Positions 25,696 to 34,203 of a stretch of 50,028 bases of DNA are shown here, piece after piece. The DNA is taken from contig CANGUP010000003.1 in assembly GCA_947457105.1 (NCBI GenBank), forward strand, positions 1 through 50,028. The letters are read 5' to 3'. The position numbers and the translations under genes were made by a program. The DNA is from Flavobacteriaceae bacterium (GTDB taxonomy: Bacteria; Bacteroidota; Bacteroidia; Flavobacteriales; Flavobacteriaceae). The stretch's first letter is position 1, and the number at the start of each line of letters is the position of its first letter. Below the pieces are notes generated by a model that did not search any database, had not been told where the DNA came from, and worked only from the letters and a program-made list of their open reading frames with translations.

Positions 25696-26635
25696 ATTTT
25701 GTGGCTTTTGGACTTACAATTTGAACATTTTGAAAGGCTATAGCTCCTTTTACAACACCACTTATTGAAGATCTTAAAGCATCAATTATGTGAATTTTTA
25801 ATTCGTTTTTCGGATAAATTAAACTTACTTCTCTTGCGGGTTTTGGCTCTTTAAATTGACGCAATTTTACTTGATCCTTTTCCTTTAAATCCAAAGTATG
25901 TAGATAAGGAAGTAGTGTAGTACCTAAACCTTCATCAGCCAGTTTTATTAATGTTTCAAAGCTTCCACTTTCTATTTGAAAATGATTTTGTTCAGAATTA
26001 GTATTGTTTTTACATAAATTTAAAACGCTATCTCTAAAGCAATGTCCGTCTTGAAGTAAAAGGATTTCATCTAAATTCAAATCAGAAATTTCAATTTCCT
26101 TCTTAGAAAAGCTTTCATGATTTTCAGGAATATAAGCTACAAATGGTTCAAAATAAAGTACAACTTCTTTAATTTTTTCTTCGTTTAATGGTGTTGCAGC
26201 AATGGCGGCATCAAGATGACCATTATTTAATTTGAAAATTATGTCATCAGTATTTAATTCTTCAATTATCAGCTTTACTTTTGGGTATTTTTTTATAAAA
26301 TTCTTCAAAAACATTGGTAAAAGAGTAGGCATGATTGTTGGAATTATTCCTAAACGGAATTCACCACCAATAAATCCTTTTTGTTGATGAACAATATCTT
26401 GAATTCTATCGGCTTCATTAACAATATTTTTTGCTTGATTAACAATTTTCTGACCAATTTCTGTTAATTGAATTGGTTTTTTACTTCTATCAAATATTTG
26501 AATATCAAGTTCATCTTCTACTTTTTGAATTTGCATACTCAAAGTAGGTTGCGTAACAAAACATTTTTCGGCTGCAAGAGTAAAATTTTTGTATTCAGCT
26601 ACTGCTAAAACATATTGAAGTTGTGTAATCGTCAT
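25694..26635 (-). CDS. oxyR: OxyR, peroxide-sensing LysR-type regulator
   Basis: A transcription activator of 313 residues that switches on catalase and peroxidase genes when H2O2 oxidises two cysteines to a disulfide. The N-terminal winged helix-turn-helix has 'FTLAAEKCFVTQPTLSMQIQ'. The effector domain carries the redox pair at positions 199 and 208 in 'LLQDGHCFRDSVLNLC'. This reproduces the E. coli OxyR spacing and even its residue numbers. 'IGGEFRLGIIPTIMPTLLP' and the 'SGSFETLIKLADEGLG' hinge are also family features. It is divergent from the small membrane protein/SulP genes across 125 nt. Whether it controls them is unknown. Confidence 0.93.
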   Translation of the reverse strand: MTITQLQYVLAVAEYKNFTLAAEKCFVTQPTLSMQIQKVEDELDIQIFDRSKKPIQLTEIGQKIVNQAKNIVNEADRIQDIVHQQKGFIGGEFRLGIIPTIMPTLLPMFLKNFIKKYPKVKLIIEELNTDDIIFKLNNGHLDAAIAATPLNEEKIKEVVLYFEPFVAYIPENHESFSKKEIEISDLNLDEILLLQDGHCFRDSVLNLCKNNTNSEQNHFQIESGSFETLIKLADEGLGTTLLPYLHTLDLKEKDQVKLRQFKEPKPAREVSLIYPKNELKIHIIDALRSSISGVVKGAIAFQNVQIVSPKATK

Positions 26636-26748
26636 TGTATAGTAAAATTTTATACAAATATAAAAACTATCAATTTAAGTTATGGATATAAGTATTAATA
26701 ATTTTTAGTTAAATTTTAACAATAACTTTTTTATTCTGCTTGAAAAGC

Positions 26749-26756
26749 TATTTTTG
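26749..26756 (+). promoter_or_regulatory. -7 element almost touching the start codon
   Basis: TATTTTTG fits TAnnTTTG and ends only 4 nt before ATG 26761. Transcription from it would give a leaderless or nearly leaderless mRNA. It also argues against an upstream start at 26740. Confidence 0.5.
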
Positions 26757-26760
26757 TAAT

Positions 26761-27051
26761 ATGAAGTTACTGGGTAAGATTTTGATCGTTCTTTTTATAG
26801 CTTTTCTATCAATGCCAGCAATAGTTACATTGATAGAAAAAAATACTGATGTCTCTTTGTTTTACAGCTATACAGAAGAAGAAATACATAAAGATTTAAA
26901 AGAAATTAAAATTGATTTGAAACAACAATTTGAGAATCCTTATAATTATTTAAAAGTCAAATTAAATTCTAAAATTATTTCAGAAAAATTGTCACATCAT
27001 GACAATGTAACTTTTATAATTATTTCTCCGCCGCCAGAGTTGATTAATTAA
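26761..27051 (+). CDS. Small membrane-anchored hypothetical protein
   Basis: A 96-residue protein with one N-terminal hydrophobic helix (LLGKILIVLFIAFLSMPAIVTLI) and a charged C-terminal part rich in Lys and Glu ('EEEIHKDLKEIKIDLKQQF'). The topology suggests an inner-membrane anchor or an uncleaved signal. I recognise no family. ATG 26761 is chosen over an earlier in-frame start because a -7 promoter element lies between them. The next gene, a SulP transporter, starts 61 nt downstream on the same strand, so it may be a partner or simply co-transcribed. Confidence 0.6.
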   Translation: MKLLGKILIVLFIAFLSMPAIVTLIEKNTDVSLFYSYTEEEIHKDLKEIKIDLKQQFENPYNYLKVKLNSKIISEKLSHHDNVTFIIISPPPELIN

Positions 27052-27112
27052 TTTCTGCTTTTCAGCTTTCAAATTGTTTGTAAGCATTCATGTATTAAAT
27101 TTATTTATTGGT

Positions 27113-28768
27113 ATGACAAAAAAAATCAACCTTTTTTCGAACCTAAAATCTGATTTTGCTTCAGGTTTAGTGGTTTTTTTGGTGGCGTTGCCATTGTGTC
27201 TTGGAATTGCATTAGCAAGTGGAGCACCATTATTTTCAGGTATTATTTCGGGCGTTGTTGGAGGAATTGTAGTTGGGTATTTAAGCCAATCTCATTTGAG
27301 TGTTTCTGGTCCAGCAGCTGGTTTAACAGCAATTGTTTTAACCGCTATAACCGATTTAGGTTCTTTTAATGCGTTCTTATTAGCAGTTCTAATTGCAGGA
27401 ATTATCCAATTGATTTTAGGATTTGTTAAAGCAGGAACAATTTCAAATTATTTCCCTAACAACGTTATCGAAGGAATGCTAGCTGGAATTGGTGTTATCA
27501 TTATTCTGAAGCAAATACCACACGCATTTGGCTATGATCCCGATTTTGTAGGTGATGAATCTTTTTTTCAACCCAATGGACAAAACACTTTTTCAGAAAT
27601 TTTTCATGTTTTTGATCATGTACAAATTGGTTCGATTGTAATTGCTTTAATTTCTTTGGCAATACTGATATTTTGGAATAAAGTAGATTTTTTAAAGAAA
27701 ATAAAGTTAGTTCCACCTGCGTTAGTTGCTGTAATTGTTAGTATTTTACTAAATGAGTTTTTTATTCAATCGGGAAGTAATTTAACTATTGCAAAAGAGC
27801 ATTTAGTAAGTTTACCAGTGCCAACAACCTTTGAAGAATTTAAAAACATTATAGTTTATCCGGATTTCGCTTCTATTTCTAATTCAAAAGTTTGGATTGT
27901 TGCTGTAACCATTGCTGTTGTCGCTTCTATTGAAACCCTTTTGTGTATTGAAGCATCAGATAGAATGGACGCTCAAAAAAGATATACAAACACTAATGTC
28001 GAACTTAAGGCACAAGGATTAGGTAATATTATTAGTTCACTTTTAGGTGGTTTACCAATGACTTCTGTTGTTGTAAGAACTACAGCTAATAATGCTGCTG
28101 GAGCAAAATCTAAAATGTCTGCAATAATTCATGGTCTACTTTTGTTAGTGAGCGTTTTAGCTATTCCATCAATTTTGAACAAAATTCCTTTAGCAACTTT
28201 AGCAGCGGTTTTATTATTAGTAGGTTATAAATTAGCCAATCCTAAAACAATTAAACATTTTTGGGAGAAAGATAAAATTTATCAGTTTATTCCTTTCATA
28301 TTTACTTTTGTGGCTGTTGTTGCTACAGACTTGCTTAAAGGAGTTGCACTTGGTATGGTTATCAATATTGTATTTATTTTGATTGGTAATTCAAAACGTG
28401 CATATAACTTTAAAGTTGAAGATTATCATGAAGGTGATATCATTCATATTGATTTAGCTCAAGAGGTTTCATTTCTAAATAAATCGTCTATTAAGGACAC
28501 TTTAAATAAGATACCTGAAAATTCTAAAGTAGTTATAAATGCGAGTGCTACTGTGTATATCGCTCATGATGTTTTAGATTTAATAAGAGAGTTTAAAAAA
28601 ATAAAAGCTAAAGAATTAAATATTAATGTTAAATTAGTTGGCTTTAAAGAAGGTTATAATCTTGAAAATAGCGATGGTTATCAAAATACTGTAACTATTG
28701 AACACAAGTATAACGTTCTTAAAAGAAAATTGGAAACCATTGAAAATAAAAATATAATATTTAAATAA
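27113..28768 (+). CDS. SulP-family anion (probably bicarbonate) transporter
   Basis: A polytopic inner-membrane transporter of the SulP/SLC26 family, about 551 residues. The signature near the N-terminus is 'ASGLVVFLVALPLCLGIALA', with 'GVVGGIVVGYLSQSHLSVSGPAAGL' following. About 12 hydrophobic segments run to residue 430. The core repeat has 'AVVASIETLLCIEASDRMD' and 'GGLPMTSVVVRTTAN'. A short STAS-like cytoplasmic domain follows ('DIIHIDLAQEVSFLNKSSIKDTL...'). Family members carry sulfate, bicarbonate or other anions. A beta-carbonic anhydrase gene starts 8 nt after the stop, so bicarbonate is the likely substrate (inference). I prefer ATG 27113 (MTKKINLF) to the earlier Met at 27074. Confidence 0.85.
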   Translation: MTKKINLFSNLKSDFASGLVVFLVALPLCLGIALASGAPLFSGIISGVVGGIVVGYLSQSHLSVSGPAAGLTAIVLTAITDLGSFNAFLLAVLIAGIIQLILGFVKAGTISNYFPNNVIEGMLAGIGVIIILKQIPHAFGYDPDFVGDESFFQPNGQNTFSEIFHVFDHVQIGSIVIALISLAILIFWNKVDFLKKIKLVPPALVAVIVSILLNEFFIQSGSNLTIAKEHLVSLPVPTTFEEFKNIIVYPDFASISNSKVWIVAVTIAVVASIETLLCIEASDRMDAQKRYTNTNVELKAQGLGNIISSLLGGLPMTSVVVRTTANNAAGAKSKMSAIIHGLLLLVSVLAIPSILNKIPLATLAAVLLLVGYKLANPKTIKHFWEKDKIYQFIPFIFTFVAVVATDLLKGVALGMVINIVFILIGNSKRAYNFKVEDYHEGDIIHIDLAQEVSFLNKSSIKDTLNKIPENSKVVINASATVYIAHDVLDLIREFKKIKAKELNINVKLVGFKEGYNLENSDGYQNTVTIEHKYNVLKRKLETIENKNIIFK

Positions 28769-28776
28769 TAGCTAAG

Positions 28777-29421
28777 ATGAGTAGTGATTTTTATAAAAAG
28801 ATTCTAGATAACAATAAGAAATGGGTTGAAAATCAATTAGCAATTGATACAGAATATTTTAAAGATTTAGCTAAAGGACAACAACCACCTTTGTTATGGA
28901 TAGGCTGTTCTGATAGTAGAGTTCCTGCAAATGAAATAATTGGTGCTAAACCTGGAGAAGTTTTTGTTCATAGAAATATTGCCAATATGGTAATTCATAG
29001 TGATATGAACATGTTAAGTGTTTTAGATTATGCTGTAAATGTTTTGAAAGTAAAACATGTTATAGTATGCGGTCATTATGGTTGTGGTGGTGTAAAAGCA
29101 GCAATGGGAAATCAGTCTATTGGTTTAATAGATAACTGGATTAGACATATAAAAGATGTTTATAGATTGCACGAACACTATCTAAACACTATCGAAGATG
29201 AAGAGGAGCGTTTTAATAAATTTGTTGAAGTTAATGCACAAGAACAAGTATTTGATTTGGCAAAAACTTCAATAGTTCAAAATGCATGGCGAAATGGTCA
29301 AGAGTTAACACTTCATGGATGGACTTATGGTTTAAATTCTGGTTATGTAACAGACTTAGGTGTAAATATGAGTTCTAATGAAGAGTTAGATGAAGTTTAT
29401 CAATTAAAATTTTCAAATTAG
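28777..29421 (+). CDS. can: Beta-class carbonic anhydrase
   Basis: Zinc enzyme interconverting CO2 and bicarbonate in the cytoplasm, 214 residues. Zinc ligands are Cys44 (with the Asp46/Arg48 dyad, in CSDSRVP), His100 and Cys103 (in CGHYGCGG). 'FVHRNIANMV' is also conserved. It lies 8 nt after the SulP gene, which strongly suggests co-transcription and a coupled role: bicarbonate brought in, CO2 and bicarbonate equilibrated for carboxylases. A hairpin follows it. Confidence 0.95.
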   Translation: MSSDFYKKILDNNKKWVENQLAIDTEYFKDLAKGQQPPLLWIGCSDSRVPANEIIGAKPGEVFVHRNIANMVIHSDMNMLSVLDYAVNVLKVKHVIVCGHYGCGGVKAAMGNQSIGLIDNWIRHIKDVYRLHEHYLNTIEDEEERFNKFVEVNAQEQVFDLAKTSIVQNAWRNGQELTLHGWTYGLNSGYVTDLGVNMSSNEELDEVYQLKFSN

Positions 29422-29430
29422 TTCTAAATA

Positions 29431-29461
29431 GAAAGACTACACTCTTAGAATGTAGTCTTTC
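29431..29461. terminator. Hairpin between the converging can and sbtA-like genes
   Basis: AAAGACTACA (29432-29441) pairs with TGTAGTCTTT (29451-29460). There is no long T run, so termination strength is uncertain, but its position between convergent genes fits. Confidence 0.6.
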
Positions 29462-29493
29462 AAACCTAAACATGAATGAAAAAAAATTAACTG

Positions 29494-30459
29494 TTAGTTA
29501 TTTATCTGAATTATTGATAAATAAATTGGCATTCCTAAAGTTATATTGAAAGGAAATGTGACAGCTAAAGCCATTGGTAGAAATAGACCTGGGTTTGCTT
29601 TAGGCACAGCAATTTTCATAGCCGCCGGAACCGCTATATAAGAAGCACTTGCCGCTAAAACAGATAGCATAAATCTATTTCCGATATCATTTGTTACAAA
29701 ATGGCTTAGTACTGCAACCAAGCATCCGTTTATTAAAGGTATTGCTACTGCAAAAATTACCGCAAACCATCCGCTTTTAAGAAAATCACCTAGCTTTTTT
29801 CCGCTTATAATTCCCATATCTAATAGAAAAATTGCAAGGAAACCTTTGAATAAATCATTTGTAAATGGTTTTATTCCCATTGCTTGTTCGTCACTGGCAA
29901 GTAAACCAATAATTAAACTTCCTAATATTAGAAGAACACTACCATTTGTAAAAGAATGTCTAACAATTGACAAAATAGAGGTGTTTATTTCTTTTTTGGT
30001 GTCAAACAATCTAATTAAAATTACACCAACAACTATGGCTGGTGCTTCCATCAAAGCCATTACCGCTACCATGTGTCCGCTAAAACTCATGTGTTGAATT
30101 TCTAAAAAGGAAGCTGCAGTTACAAAAGTTACTGCACTCACTGAGCCGTAAGCAGCTGCAATTGCACCAGAATTATATACACTAAATTTTCTTCTTAAAA
30201 TGAAATAAGAATAAATAGGTATAATTAATGCGATTAAAACACCAAACAACACAGACCAAACTATTTCTAGATTAAAGTGGCTGTGAGCTAATTCTTGTCC
30301 GCCTTTAAATCCGATTGAAAACAATAAATACAGTGAAATAAATTTTGACGAATTTGGTGGTATTTCCAAATCACTTTTTAGTTTTACTGCTATTATTCCA
30401 AGTAAAAAAAATAGTAATGCTGGATTGGTTAAATTATCTAAGAGTAAATTTAAGTTCAT
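29494..30459 (-). CDS. SbtA-like sodium-dependent bicarbonate transporter (DUF897)
   Basis: An integral membrane protein of 321 residues with about ten hydrophobic segments arranged as two similar halves. 'ISLYLLFSIGFKGGQEL' (first half), 'AAAYGSVSAVTFVTA' and 'ALMEAPAIVVGVIL' line up with the cyanobacterial SbtA blocks 'IGLTGG', 'FGAVSGST' and 'MDIPALV'. SbtA imports bicarbonate with Na+. No gene for the PII-like regulator SbtB is nearby. It is the last gene of a minus-strand run, 5 nt after Sua5, and converges on the SulP/carbonic anhydrase pair. Substrate is inferred from family and neighbours. Confidence 0.82.
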   Translation of the reverse strand: MNLNLLLDNLTNPALLFFLLGIIAVKLKSDLEIPPNSSKFISLYLLFSIGFKGGQELAHSHFNLEIVWSVLFGVLIALIIPIYSYFILRRKFSVYNSGAIAAAYGSVSAVTFVTAASFLEIQHMSFSGHMVAVMALMEAPAIVVGVILIRLFDTKKEINTSILSIVRHSFTNGSVLLILGSLIIGLLASDEQAMGIKPFTNDLFKGFLAIFLLDMGIISGKKLGDFLKSGWFAVIFAVAIPLINGCLVAVLSHFVTNDIGNRFMLSVLAASASYIAVPAAMKIAVPKANPGLFLPMALAVTFPFNITLGMPIYLSIIQINN

Positions 30460-30464
30460 TGAAT

Positions 30465-31424
30465 TTATTTTTTTGTAGCTCGTTCTAAACGGTCGTTAAT
30501 TGATTTTCCCAAATCGTTTTCAGGAAACTTCTCGGCTATAATGAGGTCTAAACCTTTTTTGTCTAATCGATGCATTGCAGCATATAGGTTGGATGTAGCT
30601 TCTTTTAAACTACCATTAATTGAAAGTATTTCTTTTTCAATATTTTCATCATTTATTTTTAAATCTTGAAATAATAAAACTCCAATTTTAGATATTGGAT
30701 AGTTTTTTATTTCATCTTCAATATTTTCTGACAATATCGTTTTGGTTTTTGGTGCGTAATGTCTTGAAAGCATTCCAGGAGCATTTGGTGAACTATCATT
30801 TTTATTGACAATTTCAATAGGTCCAATTATAGATTCTATATCTTCTTCAGAAATTGATCCTAAACGATAAAGAATTGCCTTTTCATTTTCAAAACCCACA
30901 ATCGTTGATTCTATGCCATTTTTACAGTTACCACCATCAAGAACCATTTCTAATGTATCTGTAAAATAATCGGCTACATGCTGAGAAGAGGTTGGACTTA
31001 TGGAGCCAAAAGGATTTGCACTAGGAGCAGCCAAAGGAAAATCAAGTTGTTTTAATAATTCTAAAGTTAAAGGATGATTGGGAACTCTTACAGCAACGGT
31101 TTCTTTTCCTGCTGTAATGCTATAGGGTATCGTTTCCTTTTTCTTTAAAACCAGAGTTAGCGAACCTGGCCAAAAAGCCTCTGCTAATTTTTTAGCTTTT
31201 TCAGGAATTTCTTGAGCGATATTTTCTAATAATTCTTTAGAATGTATATGAACGATTAGTGGATTGTTGAAAGGTCTATTTTTTGTTTTAAAAATTAAGT
31301 TTATTGCTTTTTCGCTGTATATATTTCCTGCCAAGCCATAAACGGTTTCAGTAGGAATAGCAACTAAATTTTCATTTTCGAGAATTTCTTTGGCTTTTAC
31401 TATGTCTTTGGATATTTGAATCAT
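30465..31424 (-). CDS. Sua5/TsaC L-threonylcarbamoyladenylate synthase
   Basis: Makes threonylcarbamoyl-AMP from threonine, bicarbonate and ATP, the first step of t6A37 tRNA modification. 319 residues: the YrdC domain (about 5-190) has 'NLVAIPTETVYGLAGN', 'KNRPFNNPLIVHI', 'FWPGSLTLVL', 'VAVRVPNHPLT' and 'AAPSANPFGSISPTS'. The Sua5 domain follows 'SSPNAPGMLSRHYAPKT', a linker that closes over the active site. The long Sua5 form is clear. The reaction consumes bicarbonate, which is interesting next to a bicarbonate transporter gene, though this may be chance. It is tightly packed between the DUF6671 gene and the SbtA-like gene. Confidence 0.9.
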   Translation of the reverse strand: MIQISKDIVKAKEILENENLVAIPTETVYGLAGNIYSEKAINLIFKTKNRPFNNPLIVHIHSKELLENIAQEIPEKAKKLAEAFWPGSLTLVLKKKETIPYSITAGKETVAVRVPNHPLTLELLKQLDFPLAAPSANPFGSISPTSSQHVADYFTDTLEMVLDGGNCKNGIESTIVGFENEKAILYRLGSISEEDIESIIGPIEIVNKNDSSPNAPGMLSRHYAPKTKTILSENIEDEIKNYPISKIGVLLFQDLKINDENIEKEILSINGSLKEATSNLYAAMHRLDKKGLDLIIAEKFPENDLGKSINDRLERATKK

Positions 31425-31432
31425 AATTATTT

Positions 31433-32269
31433 TTAAGGATTGCAGTTGTCACAATAAGTTGGGTCTTCAAATTTTATACCTCTAGGATAATGTAATTCTT
31501 TTTCATAGCAACATTTTTTACATTGGTATAAATAACTTAATGTAGATCGAGTAGGTAATAAACAATTTTCGCACGGTAAACCCGTATTTGCATGGACAAT
31601 ATCAAAACCTGGTAAGGCGCAATTCGGACATAAACTTTTAATTTTTTCAATTAATTTATGAGTCACTTGTTCAATTACTTTCATTCGAGTTGGATTGAAC
31701 ATAGCTCTCATATCTGTTTCAGCATAAACGCTATTGAATTCTTCTTTTAGTTCATTATAGCTTTTTAGTAAAACATCTTTGTCATTTATTCCTTTAATGA
31801 TTTTTGAATAATTTTTTTCTTCAGGTTTTAGAATTATCGCATGACTTGGGAAATTTACTTTTTCAGCAAATTCTAATAAATCTGCTTCATTAGTTATTGA
31901 TTTACCATTGAAATTGGTTTCCATGCTAATTTCTCTTGCAACAATTTCAATATCGTTTTTAAAATCTTTAAGCATCATCAACTCTTCATTGGCTTGTGCA
32001 AAAAATAGTGTTGGGTGTGCTCCAAAAGAACCTTCGCTTGCAACAACTAAATCACAATTGGTGGCTTTATTTGCTATGGTGCATTTTTCTCTTAATGTTG
32101 ATAGCGCATCTTCTTTTCGGTCTATTTCACCAGAAAAAGTGCCAAGCGAGTCGGTGTCAAAGGCATCAGAAGTGAAGTAGTAATTTCTAAATTCTTCCCA
32201 GAATATAGGTGCAATTACTGATTCCTTCTGATGTTTTGTTGCAATAAGAAGCTTTCTTTCTGTAAACAT
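31433..32269 (-). CDS. DUF6671-type protein with cysteine-rich C-terminus
   Basis: A 278-residue cytoplasmic protein. The N-terminal region has 'RKLLIATKHQKESVIAPIF', then 'DSLGTFSGEIDR' and 'CDLVVASEGSFGAHPTLFF'. The C-terminal 60 residues contain CPNC, CENC, CKKC and CDNC pairs, which look like two zinc-ribbon-like sites. This matches the DUF6671 family as I recall it. The function is not known to me; an enzyme with a zinc module is plausible. It sits 1-2 nt from the small gene upstream and 8 nt before Sua5 in a compact minus-strand run. Confidence 0.7.
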   Translation of the reverse strand: MFTERKLLIATKHQKESVIAPIFWEEFRNYYFTSDAFDTDSLGTFSGEIDRKEDALSTLREKCTIANKATNCDLVVASEGSFGAHPTLFFAQANEELMMLKDFKNDIEIVAREISMETNFNGKSITNEADLLEFAEKVNFPSHAIILKPEEKNYSKIIKGINDKDVLLKSYNELKEEFNSVYAETDMRAMFNPTRMKVIEQVTHKLIEKIKSLCPNCALPGFDIVHANTGLPCENCLLPTRSTLSYLYQCKKCCYEKELHYPRGIKFEDPTYCDNCNP

Positions 32270-32270
32270 T

Positions 32271-32549
32271 TTATTTTTCTAACTCAATTGAAATATTGCT
32301 TTTTATCACAAAATTTATATCTTCCGATTTTGAATTTTTAATAAGATTTTTAATTTGTTCTTTGGTTTCTGTAAGTTCTTGAATACGTTTTTTTGAATGT
32401 TCAATGTCTTTATTAAAACGAATATGATTACTAAAATCTTCTCTGTTATGATAATCTATTTTGTAGTTTAGTAATGTTGTTAAAACTCTGTCGGCATCTT
32501 CTGCAGAAAATGTTCCGTCGATAAGTTTAAATTCCTGATTGTTTTCCAT
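32271..32549 (-). CDS. Small coiled-coil hypothetical protein
   Basis: A 92-residue charged protein. The first half ('FKLIDGTFSAEDADRVLTTLLNYKID') is followed by a helical segment likely to form a coiled coil ('IEHSKKRIQELTETKEQIKNLIK'). I do not recognise a named family. Reality is supported by its packing, with gaps of one or two bases to both neighbours on the same strand. Confidence 0.7.
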   Translation of the reverse strand: MENNQEFKLIDGTFSAEDADRVLTTLLNYKIDYHNREDFSNHIRFNKDIEHSKKRIQELTETKEQIKNLIKNSKSEDINFVIKSNISIELEK

Positions 32550-32551
32550 TT

Positions 32552-32773
32552 TTATTTGTTTGATAGTTTCATAAATCCGTATCCGCCTGTTAGAATTCCT
32601 ATGCCAATAATTATTTCATTTGTAAATGTTTCACTGATTATCGATAAGTAAAACCCTGTTAGTATAATAATCATCGCAAATAGCATTAGTAGATTGTGAC
32701 TTGTTTTTGAATAAATTATGCTTTTTGTCAAGGTTTTATTGTCCTTGTCCGAGTGAGTAGGCTGGTTTTTCAT
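32552..32773 (-). CDS. Small two-helix membrane protein
   Basis: A 73-residue protein with a polar N-terminus and two hydrophobic helices ('LLMLFAMIIILTGFYLSII' and 'IIIGIGILTGGYGFM'). Its start at 32773 overlaps the 3' end of icd by 38 nt in another frame, a possible sign of translational coupling. A later start cannot be excluded but would leave little polar N-terminus. No family is recognised. Confidence 0.6.
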   Translation of the reverse strand: MKNQPTHSDKDNKTLTKSIIYSKTSHNLLMLFAMIIILTGFYLSIISETFTNEIIIGIGILTGGYGFMKLSNK

Positions 32774-34172
32774 TAAAATTGTATAAATTCTCTGTTTTTA
32801 TTGTGTCAATATTTTCTATCATTGCATCATTAAGAAGTCTTAAAATTTCATTTTTATCTAAAACTCCATTAGTTGAAGGTTTGAATCTACAACGCCAATG
32901 GTCTGTGCAAAATGTTTCACTAAATCCATCTGGCCAAACTTTGATCCCACGATTAGTTATCATGCTAAGCTTTACGTTATCATTATTCAGCTTTTGAATT
33001 TTTTCAGCTAGTTCGTTTGGATTAGTTCCATTCCAATGAACAAAAATATCAACTCCTACTAATTCTTTTTTGGCAGCAGGTTTTTTGATGTATTTCGGTA
33101 AATTTAAGGCTCCTTCTTTGGCATAAGATACTTCTTTTAGTAAAGAAGGTTTTTTACCTAAATTTGAAATTACTGCTTGCGCAAATTCTTTTGTACCCAC
33201 TTTTTCTTTACTAATTCCTTCTTTGTAAATATCATAGGTATGAATTCCGTCTTCAATAGTTTTTAACCATGCATTTTGAACTTTTTCGGCAATTTCAGTT
33301 TGTCCGATATGATTTAACATCATTACTGCTCCTTCTAATAGACCAGAGGGATTCGCTAAATTTTGCCCAGCTCTTCTTGGTGCTGAACCATGAATAGCTT
33401 CAAACATGGCACATTCTTCTCCAATATTTGCAGAACCTGCTAAACCTACAGAACCTGCAATTTGAGCAGCAATATCTGAAAGTACATCTCCATAAAGATT
33501 TAAAGTAACAATTACATCAAAAACTTCAGGTGTATCGCTCATTTTTGCAGCACCAATATCAATAATCCAATGTTCGTTTTCTATTTCTGGATATTCTGTT
33601 GCAATTTCATCAAATATCTGATGGAATAATCCATCCGATTGTTTCATGATATTATCTTTTGTAAAACAAGTTACTTTTTTTCTGCCATAAACTTTGGCAT
33701 ATTCAAAAGCATAACGAATAATTTTTTCACATCCAGGACGACTTATGATTTTTAAACATTGAACTACTTCATCAGTTTGTTGGTGTTCAATTCCGGCATA
33801 TAAATCCTCTTCGTTTTCTCTAACTATTACAATATCCATGTTAGGATGTTTGGTTTCAACAAATGGATGTAAACTCATACATGGACGAACATTTGAATAC
33901 AAACCAAGAAATTTTCTAGTAGTTACATTTAGACTTTTATAGCCACCACCTTGTGGAGTTGTAATTGGAGCTTTTAAGAAAACTTTATTTCTTCTAATTA
34001 TATCCCAAGATTCATTGGCTATTCCAGATGTATTACCAGACAGGTAAACTTTTTCACCTACTTCGATTTCATCATACTCTAGGTTTGCACCAGCAGCTTT
34101 AATAATGTCTAAAGTTGCATCCATTATTTCTGGACCAATACCATCGCCTTTTGCTATTGTAATTCGTGTCAT
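32736..34172 (-). CDS. icd: Isocitrate dehydrogenase, NADP-type with C-terminal extension
   Basis: TCA-cycle enzyme converting isocitrate to 2-oxoglutarate. 478 residues, with the beta-decarboxylating dehydrogenase core in residues 1-335. It has 'ITIAKGDGIGPEIMDATL', the phosphate-binding 'RKFLGLYSNVRPC', 'IVIVRENEEDLYAGIEH', the metal-binding 'LNLYGDVLSDIAAQIAGSVG' and the cofactor loop 'EAIHGSAPRRAGQNLANPSG'. A further 140 residues ('VDIFVHWNGTNPNELAEKI...') form an extra C-terminal domain, as in the Thermus-type enzyme. NADP preference is assumed from that subgroup. It lies 31 nt after the SPFH lipoprotein gene and heads the compact run to the SbtA-like gene. Confidence 0.9.
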   Translation of the reverse strand: MTRITIAKGDGIGPEIMDATLDIIKAAGANLEYDEIEVGEKVYLSGNTSGIANESWDIIRRNKVFLKAPITTPQGGGYKSLNVTTRKFLGLYSNVRPCMSLHPFVETKHPNMDIVIVRENEEDLYAGIEHQQTDEVVQCLKIISRPGCEKIIRYAFEYAKVYGRKKVTCFTKDNIMKQSDGLFHQIFDEIATEYPEIENEHWIIDIGAAKMSDTPEVFDVIVTLNLYGDVLSDIAAQIAGSVGLAGSANIGEECAMFEAIHGSAPRRAGQNLANPSGLLEGAVMMLNHIGQTEIAEKVQNAWLKTIEDGIHTYDIYKEGISKEKVGTKEFAQAVISNLGKKPSLLKEVSYAKEGALNLPKYIKKPAAKKELVGVDIFVHWNGTNPNELAEKIQKLNNDNVKLSMITNRGIKVWPDGFSETFCTDHWRCRFKPSTNGVLDKNEILRLLNDAMIENIDTIKTENLYNFNEKPAYSLGQGQ

Positions 34173-34203
34173 TTAATTTGTTATTTAGTTAGTTGTTAAT
34201 TTG

